A stretch of 64,000 bases of DNA from Dromaius novaehollandiae (taxonomy: Eukaryota > Chordata > Aves > Casuariiformes > Dromaiidae), in NCBI RefSeq assembly GCF_036370855.1, contig NC_088098.1:135366721-135430720 (forward strand). The letters run 5' to 3'. Below, piece by piece: positions 17,957 through 31,100 of the stretch. Made by a program: the position numbers and the translations under genes. Below the pieces are notes generated by a model, which saw nothing but the letters and a program-made list of their open reading frames with translations, searched no databases and was not told where the DNA came from. Numbering within the stretch: the stretch's first letter is position 1; each line of letters begins with the position of its first letter.

Positions 17957-18019
17957 CTTTCTACTCCATGGGGTCATGTGGCAACACTCAATTGGGGAGG
18001 GCGAGCGGGTGCTCTTAAA
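17957..18019 (-). CDS. NHS: NHS cassette exon 3a (63 bp, 21 residues)
   Basis: Exactly 63 bases in phase 0 at both ends encode FKSTRSPSPIECCHMTPWSR plus a final K. The acceptor is CACATTTATAG after a T-rich tract and the donor is AAAG|GTACTG, which is weak. As remembered, human NHS is annotated as 1651- and 1630-residue forms differing by 21 residues, and this exon corresponds to FNSTRSPSPTECCHMTPWSRK. Being frame-neutral with a weak donor, it is well built for skipping. The SPSP motif and the cysteine pair are its only notable features. Confidence 0.93.
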
Positions 18020-19004
18020 CTATAAATGTGAAATGTAAAAAAGAAAAATTAAATTAAATTAAAAACATGCACAAAATGTTTCTGGTCAAAGTACATCATT
18101 TTCATCTAGACAAACTAGCATCAGAGGCAAAACAAGTTGAGATTTCCACCTCTATTCCCAATGGATCGGTTTGTTCCCCAGCACAGACTACTTCTCTACA
18201 AATGCAGCCCCATCTCATGCAACTGTGCGTACAGAGGTGTCTGGATCCATGTGAAGTCTGTGCTGATCTTGCTCACTCAGATGAGACACCACTGCTGTGA
18301 AATTGGCTCAACCTCCTGGTGCAGACATGCTTCATTTGTCCTAAAAATGCCTCGTATTGATTTGGGGGAACCTGAACTGCATACTGACTGAAGCCAAATC
18401 AGTGCAAGGCCCTTCTCCAATTACATTACCAAAGATCTGTTTCATAATGTAAGGAAATCTCTTGCCTGATCCATTTAAGCAATGGATGTAAATAAGGCTA
18501 GTGCTGAGGATGATTTGTCAAATAGGTTGTTTGTTAAGGGTTTCTGATTTCATCACTGCAACTGCTAAGGTTGCAATCACTGTGTCAGGATGACAACAGC
18601 CAATTGGCTTTTTGTATCTTTTTATAATGCTTGAAAGGATAATGAGAGATGCCCAGAACGCTCTAAGTCTCACTCAGTCCCTGGAGCTCTGAAGTCCTTT
18701 TACGTTGGTAACCCTGTTTTGTATGTTGTCATGTCCTGCTTTCGAAACCTATGAGTGGAGAACGACCTCTTTTGAAACTAAATAAAAACTATAAAGAAAA
18801 CATGACTGTTGATAGCACTGAAAAGGTGTAGCAAGTGTTCCTGGCAGGGGGCTGGGGGGGTTGTCTGTGGCTCCCCTCGCACTAGTTAGTAGACCTGCCA
18901 AATGATCCTATGATCGTTTTCCTCCTAATTATCATCACCACCACTCTGATGGATAAACCACAGAGCTCAGTTTGAATGACTTTGCATTATATGGTCCCCT
19001 CTCC

Positions 19005-19020
19005 AAAAAAAAAAAAAAAA
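19005..19020. repeat. A16 homopolymer
   Basis: Sixteen A followed by GAAAGAAAAAA. No retroposon body is recognised before it. Confidence 0.9.
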
Positions 19021-20906
19021 GAAAGAAAAAAATGCTGTGCCATAGCTCCGAAGACCTAATTCTTAGTCTTGTCCTACTCTATTTTGAGACACACAACACA
19101 TCCATCTTTTCCATGGTCCCATGTACAGGACTAAAACCAAATGAAGCCTCTAAACGAGCTGTCCATAAGCCTTACAGGAGAGCAGCGGGAGCAAATAGGA
19201 AGGATTGTTCCCAGATAACATTTCTAGCAGGCCAGCCAGGTTACTGCAAAACCAATTCTAAGCGGGTACAAGGTCCTCGTCACGGGACAAACACTTCCAT
19301 CAGTGCAACAACAGGTGTAAAGATAATGAATACATCAACCATTTAAGACTACTCTTCGGGCACACAAGGATGATTCCACCCTTCACCTTCTGGCCCAGTT
19401 TTCAGCAACCTGCTCTGAGCAGATTTACCACATTTAAAAGGATCAGGACTTATAGCTGTAGTGTCATCATTGAAACAGCTCCTAGCTGGGGAAGGGAGAG
19501 ATCTGCTTTTCTTTAAATGTTCTCATTCAACTCAGAAGACCAGAATATCTCTAAATGTCTTGAGCAAACACATAATTAAGCAAGAAATTATTATTATATA
19601 CCCAAGGCTGTTCTGGTCTGATGGGCAAATCTGCAGTTAGGCAGTTTTCAAAGTGAATTTCTTTTATGTGCCTGTACTTGGCAAACAGTAACAGTGATAA
19701 TCAATCTGTTAAATACAAAACCAGAATACTTTAAAGAGGCATTTTCTTTAATGGGCTAGGATTGCTTTGAAACCAAACTGGTGTATAATTGCTTGAATAG
19801 GGATTTATTCTGCAGTCACTGACAAATGAGAGCATCTTTATTTGTCTAAGCTATCCCATCAGCTTCAGTTGCAGGGGTGTCATTGGAAATGCTCTTGAGT
19901 CTTTGCTTTGCAGTAAAAATCTTAGTTGCATATGCACATGATCTGATTTCTCTGTGCTCTGCATCTCTTCAGTGGCAGAGTCTTTGGTTTCTGTGCACTG
20001 CAACAAAACAGTCAGATGTCTAAGTCTGAGCTACTCAGTTAGGCTCTTTCTATACAGAAACAGCAAGAGACATTGCCACTGAGCAGTTCTGCTCCCCCTC
20101 CTTCAGCAACTAGCTTGGGGTGAGATGAATCACTTCTGAATACTCTCCCCAGTGATTTTAAGAGGAGCTTAGGGTTACTTGCAGATACCTAAGTCAGGAC
20201 TCATGAATCACTCTTTTAGCTAATGAAAATCTTAAACCCCATCAGTGCAGCAACAAAGAGGCAATTTTGCAGGCACAAACTTGCCAGCCTAACAATTTAT
20301 AGGCCAACCACATTTATTGTCCCAGAACGGGGATCAGAAGGAGGAAATGAATGGGCCAATAACAATACAAAAATCGCATTTAATTCCCTCCTTTCCACCC
20401 CCAAAGCTTTGAGATGCCCCTGTTCAAGATCTTACAAGTTATAAAGGAAGGCTAGTGCAAAAAACATCCTTCAAGTTAGATCATGTACCTAACCTGCCTT
20501 ATTTATAGTGCTGGTGTTACAGGAAATACTGTGATTTCAAAGTTAGTGCACAGCATGTATTGAACACAGTACAAAGGCGAGGGGAAAAACATAAAGCCAA
20601 AAATGAAGTAATGATTTTTCTTCAGATATTTAAAGAGGTTTTGAGAAACCCAGAGCATTTTCCAGAGCTATAAGCATTTATCTTTGGCATGTTCACCTGA
20701 TTTACACCTGGTGGAATTGATTCTGTCCCCAGCCCCCTCAGCATTAGCTTAAAACCTGTGCTGACCATGTAGGCAGCGTGTTATCTCACAGGAAATCTTG
20801 GTGGCTGACTCACAGGCCCTGCAGCACCCGGCTTAAGCTGGAGGAGCCGACAAAGCCTTGATGAGGGGAGGCGCTGGCTAACAACACATCCGTATTCCCT
20901 AGAGGG

Positions 20907-20927
20907 TTTTTTTTTTTTTTTTTTTTT
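20907..20927. repeat. T21 homopolymer
   Basis: A run of 21 T. No retroposon body or target-site duplication is evident, so it is not called a retrocopy tail. Confidence 0.9.
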
Positions 20928-21299
20928 ACTCCTGCTGCCTAAAAGGCACAGCTAAGAGAATGGCATGCGGGATCAATATTATTTATGACTTCAGGCTCCC
21001 ATTGCAATGGGCGGAGAGAATCTCCTTCCTAGGGATGACCTTAGGAATAAAACAGGTGTTATTCACCCTGAGCACAGTATTAGCATATAGCTTAAGCATC
21101 AGTAAGCTTTATATATAGCCTACTTCTAGCAGTGAACAGAACACCTGCAGGAGGCTTTCACCCAAACTGAGCACAGAAATAATACGTCCTCATTAGCAGT
21201 ATGGCCTGACTTTACATTTGAAAACAATCATTTGTATATTGGAAAGGTAACGTGCAGAATAAATGTGAACTAGTGTTTAATCCCAGCATCGCCCCAGTC

Positions 21300-21400
21300 T
21301 CATACTGACTCCTTCTGTGGCTCTGTGTGAAACCTCCCTCTCAGTTTCTCTACCTGTAAAATGGAGAGCCTGCTACTTCATTAACTCGCAGGAGCTCAGC
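21300..21400 (-). repeat. MIR-like SINE fragment
   Basis: The plus strand reads CCTCCCTCTCAGTTTCTCTA then CCTGTAAAATGGAGA. This resembles the reverse complement of the MIR core (AAACTGAGGCACAGAGAGG, with TTTTACAG just before). It is old and diverged; the limits are approximate. Confidence 0.55.
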
Positions 21401-24400
21401 AAAAAGGTATTGACTGATATGTGAGAAAAATTAAAGGTCTGCTAAAATAAATACCAAAAAAAGGTGAGCAGCTTTCCAGTGTTTTCAGGGCACAGTTGAC
21501 TACTTGAGTTAGATACTAACATTCATGCCTGTACAGCGTCTTTCTTATGCAGTCAACTAACACTGGAAGAGAAAACAACAGGAATACTTCTGACTATGCT
21601 ATTTCTGCTGCAAAACACATTCCTGCTCACCTGCCTACTCTCAACATTTATATTTCCATATGCTTCACTCTCCTCAAGTTTGTGTTTTATGTGCTTGTGG
21701 GTGTTTTATTTTATTTTGGAGCATCACAAATGTGATCTGTTAAAAGTACTGACAATCCTTTAATGATTAATGTGCTGCTCCAATGTTTTGATGAGGTAAA
21801 GATAAAAATAAGACTTGTTTTCTGACAGAAGTCATACCACACATGGCATTCCAGCAGCTGAAGCCACAAAATAAAAATCCTATAATTCAGGATAGCAGGT
21901 ATTACGCTTATTGTGCACATGGTACTATGCAAGTTCATTCGGATGAATTACATCAGATAGCTTTTATTTTTAAAGAACAACAGGCAGGATTTGCACACAG
22001 AAAACACATAGCCCAAATACTACCTGGCTCTTCACTCAGTCTTTCTTAGCTGAGGTTGGGTATGGCTTCAACACTAAATTGTGGGAGAGTTAGTATGTGC
22101 AGTCGCCTTTCCCTTTGCTGGGCAAAGCCCTCTAAGACAGACCACAGGGAATATTTCTGAAATGGCAGGGAGGTGGAATAAATAACCTGATGGGTTCTTT
22201 CCATTTCACATTTCCTCTAGGTCTCAGGGAGAGGCAGAACCTGCCTGGAAAACAGAAGCGTCCTGCTTCTTCGCCCTTACATCCCAGCCCGGATTCTAAT
22301 TATAAAGAAACTGATACTGAACTTTGTGCAATTGTGAAAGTCAGCTTCCAAGTATTAGAGGTGCCTTGCTTCATCTCTCTTATTTTACTACAATGGCCTT
22401 GCCAGGAGGTTTGGGAGAAAGCATATTGCCATGACATCTGAATTCTGAGAGTTGGGCTTTTGGAGCTTCCCTGGACGGACTTGGGAAAACCAGAGAAAGG
22501 AAAAATGTGAAGAATATGAAACAGAAGTCTGAGCTGCAGTTAGAATGACACAGCATCTTCATACTCAATGACTGGCCTCAGCAGTATTACAAGCAAGGTT
22601 GTCACGGGAACATGCGTAAGGAATATTTCTCTTGTTTTCACAAGTCTGCACCTTCCTCAGATTATGCTTTGTTTTTTTCATTGGCAAAAGTGGCTGAATG
22701 AGTGATACTTATAAATCTGTTCGGTTGTATATGTCTTCCACGCACAGAGACACTAAGTGGGCTGGAGTTCTCCAGCTTGGAAAATGAATGACTGGAATGG
22801 CGAGGAAAGTAAAATCATGCCTGCAAAAATAGGTATAGAGAAAGTGAATGAGGAAGCATTATTCACTATTTCTCACAGTCTAAGAACTAGAAAGCATCCA
22901 ATGAAATTATAAGGCATCAGGTTTAAAACAATCAAAAGATACATTTTCATTCAGATTGTTGAAGTTGCTGTCACAGGATGCTGTTGAGGCTAAAGGTATA
23001 AATTTGCTAAAAAAATGGATTAGACAAATTAAGGGCAGACTGGTTTCTCTGTGGCTATTATTCTGTATCTGATTTCTGGCTCAGGAGCTCTGTAACCAAT
23101 TACTGCATTAAAGTGGAAGGATAAATCATGGGAAGGTTCACCCTGTAATGCCCCTGTTTCTTAAAGGATCCTCCGCTGGCCTCTGGGCTAAGTGGACCTT
23201 TCATCAGACAAAGCAGGGCAGTTCCTATAACAAGCCTAGACTGTAAAGCTAGCTCCAAACATTTGTTCTCTGGGATACAAAAGATCCCATGACATGCAGT
23301 AGTTTGCAGGAGCAGTTCTCTGCTTCCTCTTGATGACAAAGTGATCTTGTGATGGAGCAGTCCAAAATGGCCTTCTTGAACCACTTATGCTGCTATTAGT
23401 CATTTTGAATTATGATTTCATTTGGTCTTTCTTGGAAATTGTGGCGCTTTTGCATCTTACTCCCTGTACAAATAGTTGTGCTTAAAAGTGAATCTTATTT
23501 GTTATGGTTGAGTTTCTTTGGAAAGGCTGGTGATAGCCACCTAACTGTAGCAAAAATAAAACAGCCTGGAAGCCTGTGCTGGGCCAGACGCAAGTGACCT
23601 GGTTTTCAGCTGCTTTCAGTTCTCACAGTTCTCAGAAAGGCAGTTTGAAATTTTCTCAAAATCAAGCCACTTCTTTCAATGCCTTAATGTATGTTTGAAC
23701 TTGGGTGGCCGGTTTGGAAAACGCAGATCCTGTAACTTTTTAAAATTTCCTAGCTGGGAGAGTTGATTACTTTCCCAATTTACAAGACACACCAAAAGTG
23801 ACTTGTATTGTTTAGTATTCCTTTCACCAGCACCTTTCCAATGCATCAGAACAGGGGAATACAGAAGAGACTGCTCTCCCATGAATAAAAATTGTTGTGA
23901 GATTTAACATCTTCAGTTCATTGACAAATAGACCATGCAATCAACTGGCATCAGATATCAAACATAATCAACAGCCCCTGAAGCATATGTACATATACAG
24001 ATGTCAAAAAGCTTAGGCTGAAAAGGGCAAGCTAGCCAGTATCGGCAACTTCAACTTTCTCTTGTAATGATATCATTAACTCATGAAGACTGGCACAATT
24101 TCAATTAGGTATTAACAGCTGCAGTATCTTTTTAAAATCTCTGATTAACCCTTCACCAGACAGAGCATTCATGTGCAGTTTCATCTTGCCTTGTTCTCCC
24201 TTTAGACATTTGCCCCATGAACAAGGGGTTCTCCAAAAAAGTGGGTCAAGGCACTTTGGAGTACTCTAGCCTTGAAGTAGTTGTAATTCCTAAAGAACAC
24301 TGCCAGATGGCTTGAAATCAATCGGATTGCAACCTCCAAGTAACTCTCATTTGCTCCTCCTTAGGGGAACACTGAACCTGGTCAGCTTCCAAAAATAGTG

Positions 24401-25098
24401 GGCACAAAGCGTAATATTTTCTCTCTGGAAAAGAAAAAGGTGGACTTGTTGGTAAAGCCAAGAAGTCTGTATTCAGCACGACTTAATTTTGCCAACTGAT
24501 GCAGCACTCACAGGGTTGCTCACTATTACTTTGTGTTACAGATGGAAGTAAGGTTAAAAATGCATTGGTTGTTTTCTAAACACGGCGAAGACTCAGGCCT
24601 TTCACCACTAAGTATGCAATTTCAAAAGACGTGCCTTGCTCCCATCTGATACTAACAAAGAGAGCTGTGTGTTCTATATATTGTCTGAACTATTACTTGT
24701 AACCTGTTCTGGTGTATAACCTGGGGTCATCTCTCCCTTACCTTTCAATGCCTTTACAACAGCACTATCTTTGGTAATGCGTTATAAAAGAAAGGAAGAC
24801 TGTTTCTCCTTTATGCCTTCCTACTCTTTTCTATGCTGTCTCTTAATACCAGAACACCTTTTTTCAATTGATTCATAAGGCCTAAAAATTTAATCAGTTC
24901 AAGGCTCACAGGTGATGCTTTCCTTGAAATCATCCAGATAAGCAGCCAAAAAACCAGAACAGTCAAACTAATCCAAACCTCATCAAGCACTTCATGTTTT
25001 CCAAGCAGAAGCAAAACACTTTATATGGACTAACTGATGGTTTAGTCCCTAGACAGGTGCTTTACACTGTGACTCCTTTACCATTACAGCACTTCTAT

Positions 25099-25101
<3 letters not shown>

Positions 25102-25136
<35 letters not shown>
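25102..25136. repeat. (AT)n microsatellite
   Basis: Thirty-five bases of uninterrupted alternating A and T, probably length-polymorphic. Confidence 0.97.
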
Positions 25137-25142
<6 letters not shown>

Positions 25143-26112
25143 ATAATGGATTAGGATGAAGGTATTTGGATTTTTAAGCTAATAGGTGACTATTCAGTAG
25201 CTACAGATTTATAATGTGCTCATGGCTATAGTATTTCTGTAGATTTGAACCTGCACATGGAGGATAGATCTGTCCTCATGCTGAGGGCTGCCATAAGTAA
25301 TATGCATCATTTAAGTCAAATTCAGGTCTGACCTGTGGAGTTTAAATGAGATTTAAGGAATGCAGTGGACCTTAGCACAGGGGAGAATTCAGCTATGGAG
25401 AAGCTTTTATAGATCAAACACCCAGATCCATAGAGGACCAAAGTCCTACTGAAATCAGTGGGAATTAGAGACACAATTACAGTTAAATTTTGGATCTGGG
25501 TGTATTTCCTTTAATGATGGTAAATACCACTCAGTCAACACTAGCTTGATTCAAATTAGTGCAGCAGTGGCAAGTCAGCACAGACATACAGGATCAGATC
25601 TTCAGTTGGAGTTTCTACTTGGCTGGTTGAAATGCATTTGTGAGAAATGCAGAATCTGAAAAAGTTGCATGGAAGTGGACACTGCAGATTAAGGCCATTA
25701 CCCCTGTGCGGAAAAAGTGGTTCCTCACGGCTGGAGGAGTGCTGCCAAGCCCCTCTGCAGCCAGAGGTGCCTCAAGCCATTTGTCAAAGCCCTTGAATTC
25801 TTGTGTCTTAGCAATGATAATTCCAGGACTGAAATTACAGCATTCCTTCCTGGATGTGCTCCCCTAAGCAGAAGTGAAGAATGCAAAGGACTATGGATTG
25901 GCATACGAATGACTGAGTGTGTCTGTTTGCTGGCCGCACATGAAAAATGTGCTGGAAACTGTTACCTGAATAACTTTACTGATCAGTTGTTTATGTCAAC
26001 TGCATTGTACCTGCAAGCACTCGCTAGGATACTGCGAACCATTGTCAGGGTTAGGTCCCATAATTAATAATGTGTTCATATGTGAGACCTGTAGTGCACA
26101 GGAAAGACTTAC

Positions 26113-26246
26113 TGGTAGCAAGTGCCGGTCCTTTATCGCTTGCCTTTTTTGACTGCAGATTGCAGGGAAGGGAGGAAAGGGGGGAGCCACCACAGAGATG
26201 GAGCCTTGGACTTTTTGCTCTCTGTTATCCCCTTGGTTTCGATGCT
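26113..26246 (-). CDS. NHS: NHS exon 3
   Basis: A 134-base exon completes the glutamate codon begun in exon 2 and encodes 44 more codons: EHRNQGDNREQKVQGSISVV, then APPFPPFPAICSQKRQAIKD, ending RHLLP. The acceptor is CCAAAACAG and the donor CTACCA|GTAAGT. It matches remembered mammalian NHS EHRSRSDRREQR...APPLPAYPP...DRHFLT but is the most diverged exon here. It has a proline motif (APPFPPFP), a possible profilin or SH3 contact, flanked by basic residues. Phase 0 at the end lets it join either exon 3a or exon 4. Confidence 0.92.
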
Positions 26247-28439
26247 CTGTTTTGGAGAAGAAGAAATAAGCCATGAATCTTTCAGAGCATTGAAAACATG
26301 TACATGTCTTTATTAACAATGAAACTGAGAGATGAATAGGATGTAGAATTCAGTGATGAAGTTCCTCTTCTTCACTGACATTGCTTACTATCGTTGTTGT
26401 AGTTGAAGGGGAGAAGCATAGCCTGGACTCCAAGGCCCCTGGAAATGCAGTGTTTATAGAATACACTGCTATATTGCAGTGTGCGTACTGAAGCTGAATT
26501 CTCCCCAAATGGGGCTTTACCCCCCATTCCTAGTGTCTAACTTCTAAGTGCTTGTGACCTGAGACCTGATTTCCAACAGAAACATGCAGCTCATGTTGCC
26601 TTGAAACACTGAGATATACATTAAGAACTGCACTTAACAACAACAAACAGTATAAATTATACCCCTCTGAGGGGAAAGAAGGAAACACAGTCCCAGGTAG
26701 GATTTCCTTGCTCAGCTGCACAGCCACACCAGGTCCTGCACGCTAGCTTGGCATCTTGAAGGTTGCTGCTGTGGCAGCTCCTTGTCCAGAACTACTTCTG
26801 GTTAAACAGATAAAGAGATAATGAAGTTCTGATAGAAGAAATAGGTGAGACACAACAAACACATTTAGGGTAAATTTCAGAACGTAATTTCTCTCCAATA
26901 TATGCAATCATTTAGAAAATAAAATAAAGCAACACCTGACAAACTGCCTGCTGAATCTGCCTAGCTGCCAGTAAATATGGAGGATGGGAAGTTGCCAAAA
27001 CTGCAATTTGTTACTTTATAAAATGATTAGGCATTTTCTGTCAGCTGCCTCCCCGAGTCGGTGTCAGGATTTCTCCTGCCCACAAGATGGCAGACAGAGA
27101 TCAGCCGGCTGCTGGGACAATTGCAAAGCAGACCTGCTAAGAACAGAAAAGCCAAATTCTGTTCTAATTTTAACACTACTATGACTGCAATTCCTCTTCA
27201 TGGCTCTTTGCAGTGCTATGAAGACATACTGCACCGACAGTGTGTTTCTGAGTTAAAATCTGCAGAGAGGTTCAAATGTGGTAATTAACTGGAACGTTTT
27301 ATCCAGCTAACAGATGCTGCACAGATCCAAGTAATCGATTATTATTATAACCTAGTAATAGTAATAAATGAGCAAGAAAATGATAGATGTTGATGCAAAA
27401 CACCTCCAACACAGAAGGTTGCTGCTGAACATTTTAAAGGTGACCAGCATGGATTTTCTCCTTCTTTATTACACACAAGGAAGAAAGGATTGTTTGCTTG
27501 CTTTTACTTACTTCCTTTTCAAAATTTTCCCTCAGTTAGGTTGCCAGTGAAAGCTAACCTTTCCCCATCTTTGGCCTTCCCTGTAGTATGCTGTTTGAGG
27601 ATCATCCAGATGTTTTCACCTAGTAAATTCCCTTTATGGCAGGGATCCAGGAGACCTTGTTTGCTCCCACTCCCTCCTTGTTACACTTTTTGAGGCTACA
27701 GGTCCCAGGTTTGCTATGCAGTACTAGGAGGTGTTCCCTAGCCTGGAGAGAGGCGAGCTGCTAGATCAAGCTACCTGGGGTATCACATCTGGCTTTCAGT
27801 TGCCACCCTTGGAGGATGCAAATCTCTTCCAGGACCTGTATGACGCTTGTAAACCCCATGCAGACATCTCAGTTTCGGTGGAGCCTCTCTAATGCCACTG
27901 GGCTTCCAGTTTTAGCCCTTGGGGTGTCAAGCCCTACCTGTCCTGGAACTGAGGCATCGTTTAACATCTGTTCAGCACAGGGAGACAAGATGTCCCTGTC
28001 AAAACATGCAGTGCCTCAATCCTTTTGGGGTAATTGTGTGAATTTGCTCACATACACCATTCAGACAGGTCCAACAAGTTTTCCAGAAAAGCTCTGGAAA
28101 AACAGAGTTAACTCGCTTAGTATTTCTATGGATTTTTATTTTGTTTGTTTTCTTAATAGAAAATAATATGAAAGTAGAATATAAAATGGAAAAGTAAAAG
28201 GTCCCTTTCAGCTCTACTTTAGCAATCATAAATGAGCCAAAGAGGGCATGAACCTTTCGTACTACTAGAATTTCTTTTCTCCTCAGCTTGATTTGCTGGG
28301 CTGAGTGCCTAAGTCCCTGCGGAGACCAGCACCCACTGCCCTACCCATATGCCTGAGGACCCCTCTGTTGCCTTCAGGGGAGCACGGCGAGGCCTCGCGT
28401 TTGCGTGGTGGCAGAGCCCCAGCGTGCGTGAGCACCTAC
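26247..28439 (-). other. NHS intron 2
   Basis: A 2193-base intron between donor GCAGAG|GTAGGT and acceptor AAAACAG. No recognisable gene, RNA or repeat is seen in it. Confidence 0.88.
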
Positions 28440-28592
28440 CTCTGCGCAAGGCTCGCAGGTTCTGCTTGGCGTGGTGGTGCAGCTCCTCCACACACGGCGG
28501 TCTCGTGGAGGGGAGGAAAATATTTCTTTGCTGATGCCAAGGCGCTCGGTAATAGACACTCAGTTTACTCTCTGCATCCAGGTTGGAGACAG
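28440..28592 (-). CDS. NHS: NHS exon 2
   Basis: A 153-base exon completes an alanine codon started in exon 1 (or in the alternative exon at 56 kb) and encodes 50 codons: [50 protein letters not shown], leaving one G. The acceptor is ATTCTACAG and the donor GCAGAG|GTAGGT. The YxAPWHQQ...LPxTRPPCVE(E/D)LHxxA motif is conserved throughout the NHS family, including NHSL1. It lies at the C-terminal edge of the WAVE-homology N-terminal region. The surrounding sequence is locally GC-rich. Confidence 0.96.
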
Positions 28593-28864
28593 CTGTAGAA
28601 TGAAAACGAAACCCAAGATTAGACTTTGAGCCTTTGTTATATCAATTTAGCTAAAGAGCAAAGGATCTCACTTGGAGCAGAAGTAGCAAGAACGAACACT
28701 GAAGATGTTACCTCTCCTCCCACCAAATCACAGTGACCGTTATCTTCTCGGTGGGTCTGTACTGCAGAATACCGCAGTGCATTTAGAGAATGCCTTTTTG
28801 CCTGATCACAAAGGGCTGTAAGGAGGAAAGCAGGTGCAATATTGTATCAACATTAAATGCATAG

Positions 28865-29030
28865 ACTAAGGGATAATAATTTTATAACTGGCTAAGCGAA
28901 AACACAAAGAAGCTGAGCAATATTCGCACAGTCACATCTCGAGCCACGGCAGAGAGAAATGGAGCCCCCAGTTGCCCAGGCTCACTACCAGTTACCCAGT
29001 CTCACTGCCAATCTGCTATCTTGCTACATT
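28865..29030 (+). repeat. Possible MIR-like fragment
   Basis: AACACAAAGAAGCTGAGCAA followed by CACAGTCACA and GGCAGAGAGAAATGGAGCCC loosely follows the 3' half of MIR (cacagagagg ... cacacag ... ggcagag). The divergence is high and the call is weak. Confidence 0.3.
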
Positions 29031-30984
29031 ATGCCGTACTTTACTAATTTATGGCATGGTCTGCTAGCTCATTGCCTTCCAGTGCATAAAGACAGATATT
29101 AACTGGCCGTCCTGCTGAGCAACTTTAACTGTAGCCTATCAAAAGAGGTTCTTTTAGGAGACAGGGATTTTTGAGGGACAGAAAAATGTCAGTTCCTCTA
29201 GAGAGAATCTTGAGGGACTTCCTGGGAAAGCTGCATGAACTAAGTCCATTCAAGGAAGGAGAAAATTCCTCAGGAACTACAGGAACTCAGGGGAGATGAG
29301 TTTAACTTCAGTATATTCAGTAACTAGTTTTACAAGGGAGAAAATGTATAACGCCACAATTGGGAAGTCCAGAGCCCTAGCATGGTGGCAGAGAGCAGAC
29401 CTGTCCTGCTGTGCCTATGGCCCACAGGAAGAAGCGACATATTTTGTGCGTTCCCAGCTCTAGTGCTGGGCTTGTTCCTCCTTCTACAGGCTTCAACACT
29501 GAGGGTCTCTGAGCATCTCCTTCTTGGCCACTCGTGTCTCTTGTAAAGCTAAGGAGTTGCTCTATTTTGCTTACGGGCCAGCACAAAATGATTCAGGAAG
29601 ACTCTCACGCCCAGAAGGAAGGACAGAGGTAACTCGTAGGGGTCTCTCAGCCCAGCCGAGGAGCCAAAAAGCCAGCGTGTTTTGGGTTGGTTTTCCCCAC
29701 AGGAAACACGTTCCTCTCCCTTCCCCTCATCTTCCCCAGGCAGCACAGTGCACCTGGCCCTGTTCTCCTTCCTCTCCTGGGAAGAAGACCCAGGAGGAGC
29801 TGCAAAAAGTGGAGCACGAGTGACCTCAATCTCAGCACTGTCCTGTGCAGCAGGAGCCCCCATCCAAGGAGGATCCAAACAGTGGTTTGTAGCTCTGCAT
29901 TACTGACTCTGCTTGTGTGCAGCCCCCTTCTCGAGCCCGCGTCTTGTCCGCTTAGAGGATGAGCATTTTGCGGCAGGGACCTCCCTTTATATTGTTTTTA
30001 CAGTCCCTGGCAAATGCAGTCCCCAGCCCCTTGCCTGGCAGAGCCCTAGGCACTGCCACGATAGAGGGAGAAGAGACATACCACTGTCATAACACACCGT
30101 TGAGCGGGAGGTGAAGTCAGAGAACAGAGAGGTTGGCAGCAGGACGGCCAAAGCAGTATATTCTCTCCAGCTATGCAATTCGCATATTTTGGGGCTCTTA
30201 CACGCTCTCCAGGTTTTTGCACTCTCTGACATGCAGGGACAGTTTCCCTTTTTCAAGGGGGAGTCAAGGCAACATGTCAGAGCGCTGTTCTCTGCTGGAG
30301 CCGTTTTGCTCTTTCTGGTTTTGTTGGTTTCTTTAATGCAAAACAACATTTGCTCAGACTGAAGGCATATTGGTGTTTGATATTGAGAAAGGCACCGGAA
30401 ATGCTACAAAGGAACTGGAAAAGTACAGTAGAAGAAGAAGAATGAGGGAGCAGACACAAGGGAACAACGCTGCCTTGTGCAGGATGCTGACAGACTATAG
30501 ACGTCTTTGATGAAAAAAAAACAAACCAAAACCAGGTCACAAAACGCTGTGGGTGTTGGAAAATAAAAGTAGTGGTATAATATGGTGATGGACCTGCTGG
30601 AGTTCGGGTTCTAAAAGCTTCAATGTAATTGAACGAAACCCAAATTCTGAGTCCGGTAGGGCGCCTCTCTTTGCTTTTCAGTGTATTTTTGCAGATGGGG
30701 TTTTACTCAGGTTTCACTATTTTTGCAGTGCTACATCCATGCAACTGGTCATGTTGTTGTACATGAATGCACTGGAGTAAGAAAAAACTAATTGGCAGTG
30801 GGTTTTTTTAGGATGAATGACAGTAATGCCTAGGTGTTAATCTTGAGGATTTACTAATTAAATTGTTAACATCATAATAACATAATGTTGCCAAATCGTA
30901 AGCAGAACTTTTGACGGCTTCTCTGTCTGTCACCACTGCAGTAGGTGCATATTTCACTACCATTAGTTGATTTTCTATCATCTC

Positions 30985-31100
30985 CTTTACCCCTTGAGGG
31001 TAAGGAAGCACTATTCCTATTTTACAGACAAGGTACCAAGACACAAAGAACTTGTCCGGATCCCACCTATCAGCCTGAGTCCTAGCGCATTGCCTCTTTG
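30985..31100 (+). repeat. MIR-like SINE fragment
   Basis: TTGAGGGTAAGGAAGCACTA then TTCCTATTTTACAGACAAGG and CACAAAGAACTTGTCC follow the MIR core (tgaggtaggtactattat ... cccattttacagatgagg ... cacagagag). Old and diverged, plus orientation. Confidence 0.55.

Larger units (their letters stand above)
18020..26112 (-). other. NHS intron 3
   Basis: An 8093-base intron. It contains a MIR-like fossil (21300-21400), A16 at 19005-19020, T21 at 20907-20927, an AT dinucleotide repeat (25102-25136) and a 14-bp palindrome with an adjacent GGGCGG (20998-21014). ORFs here are short and match nothing recognised. Confidence 0.85.
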
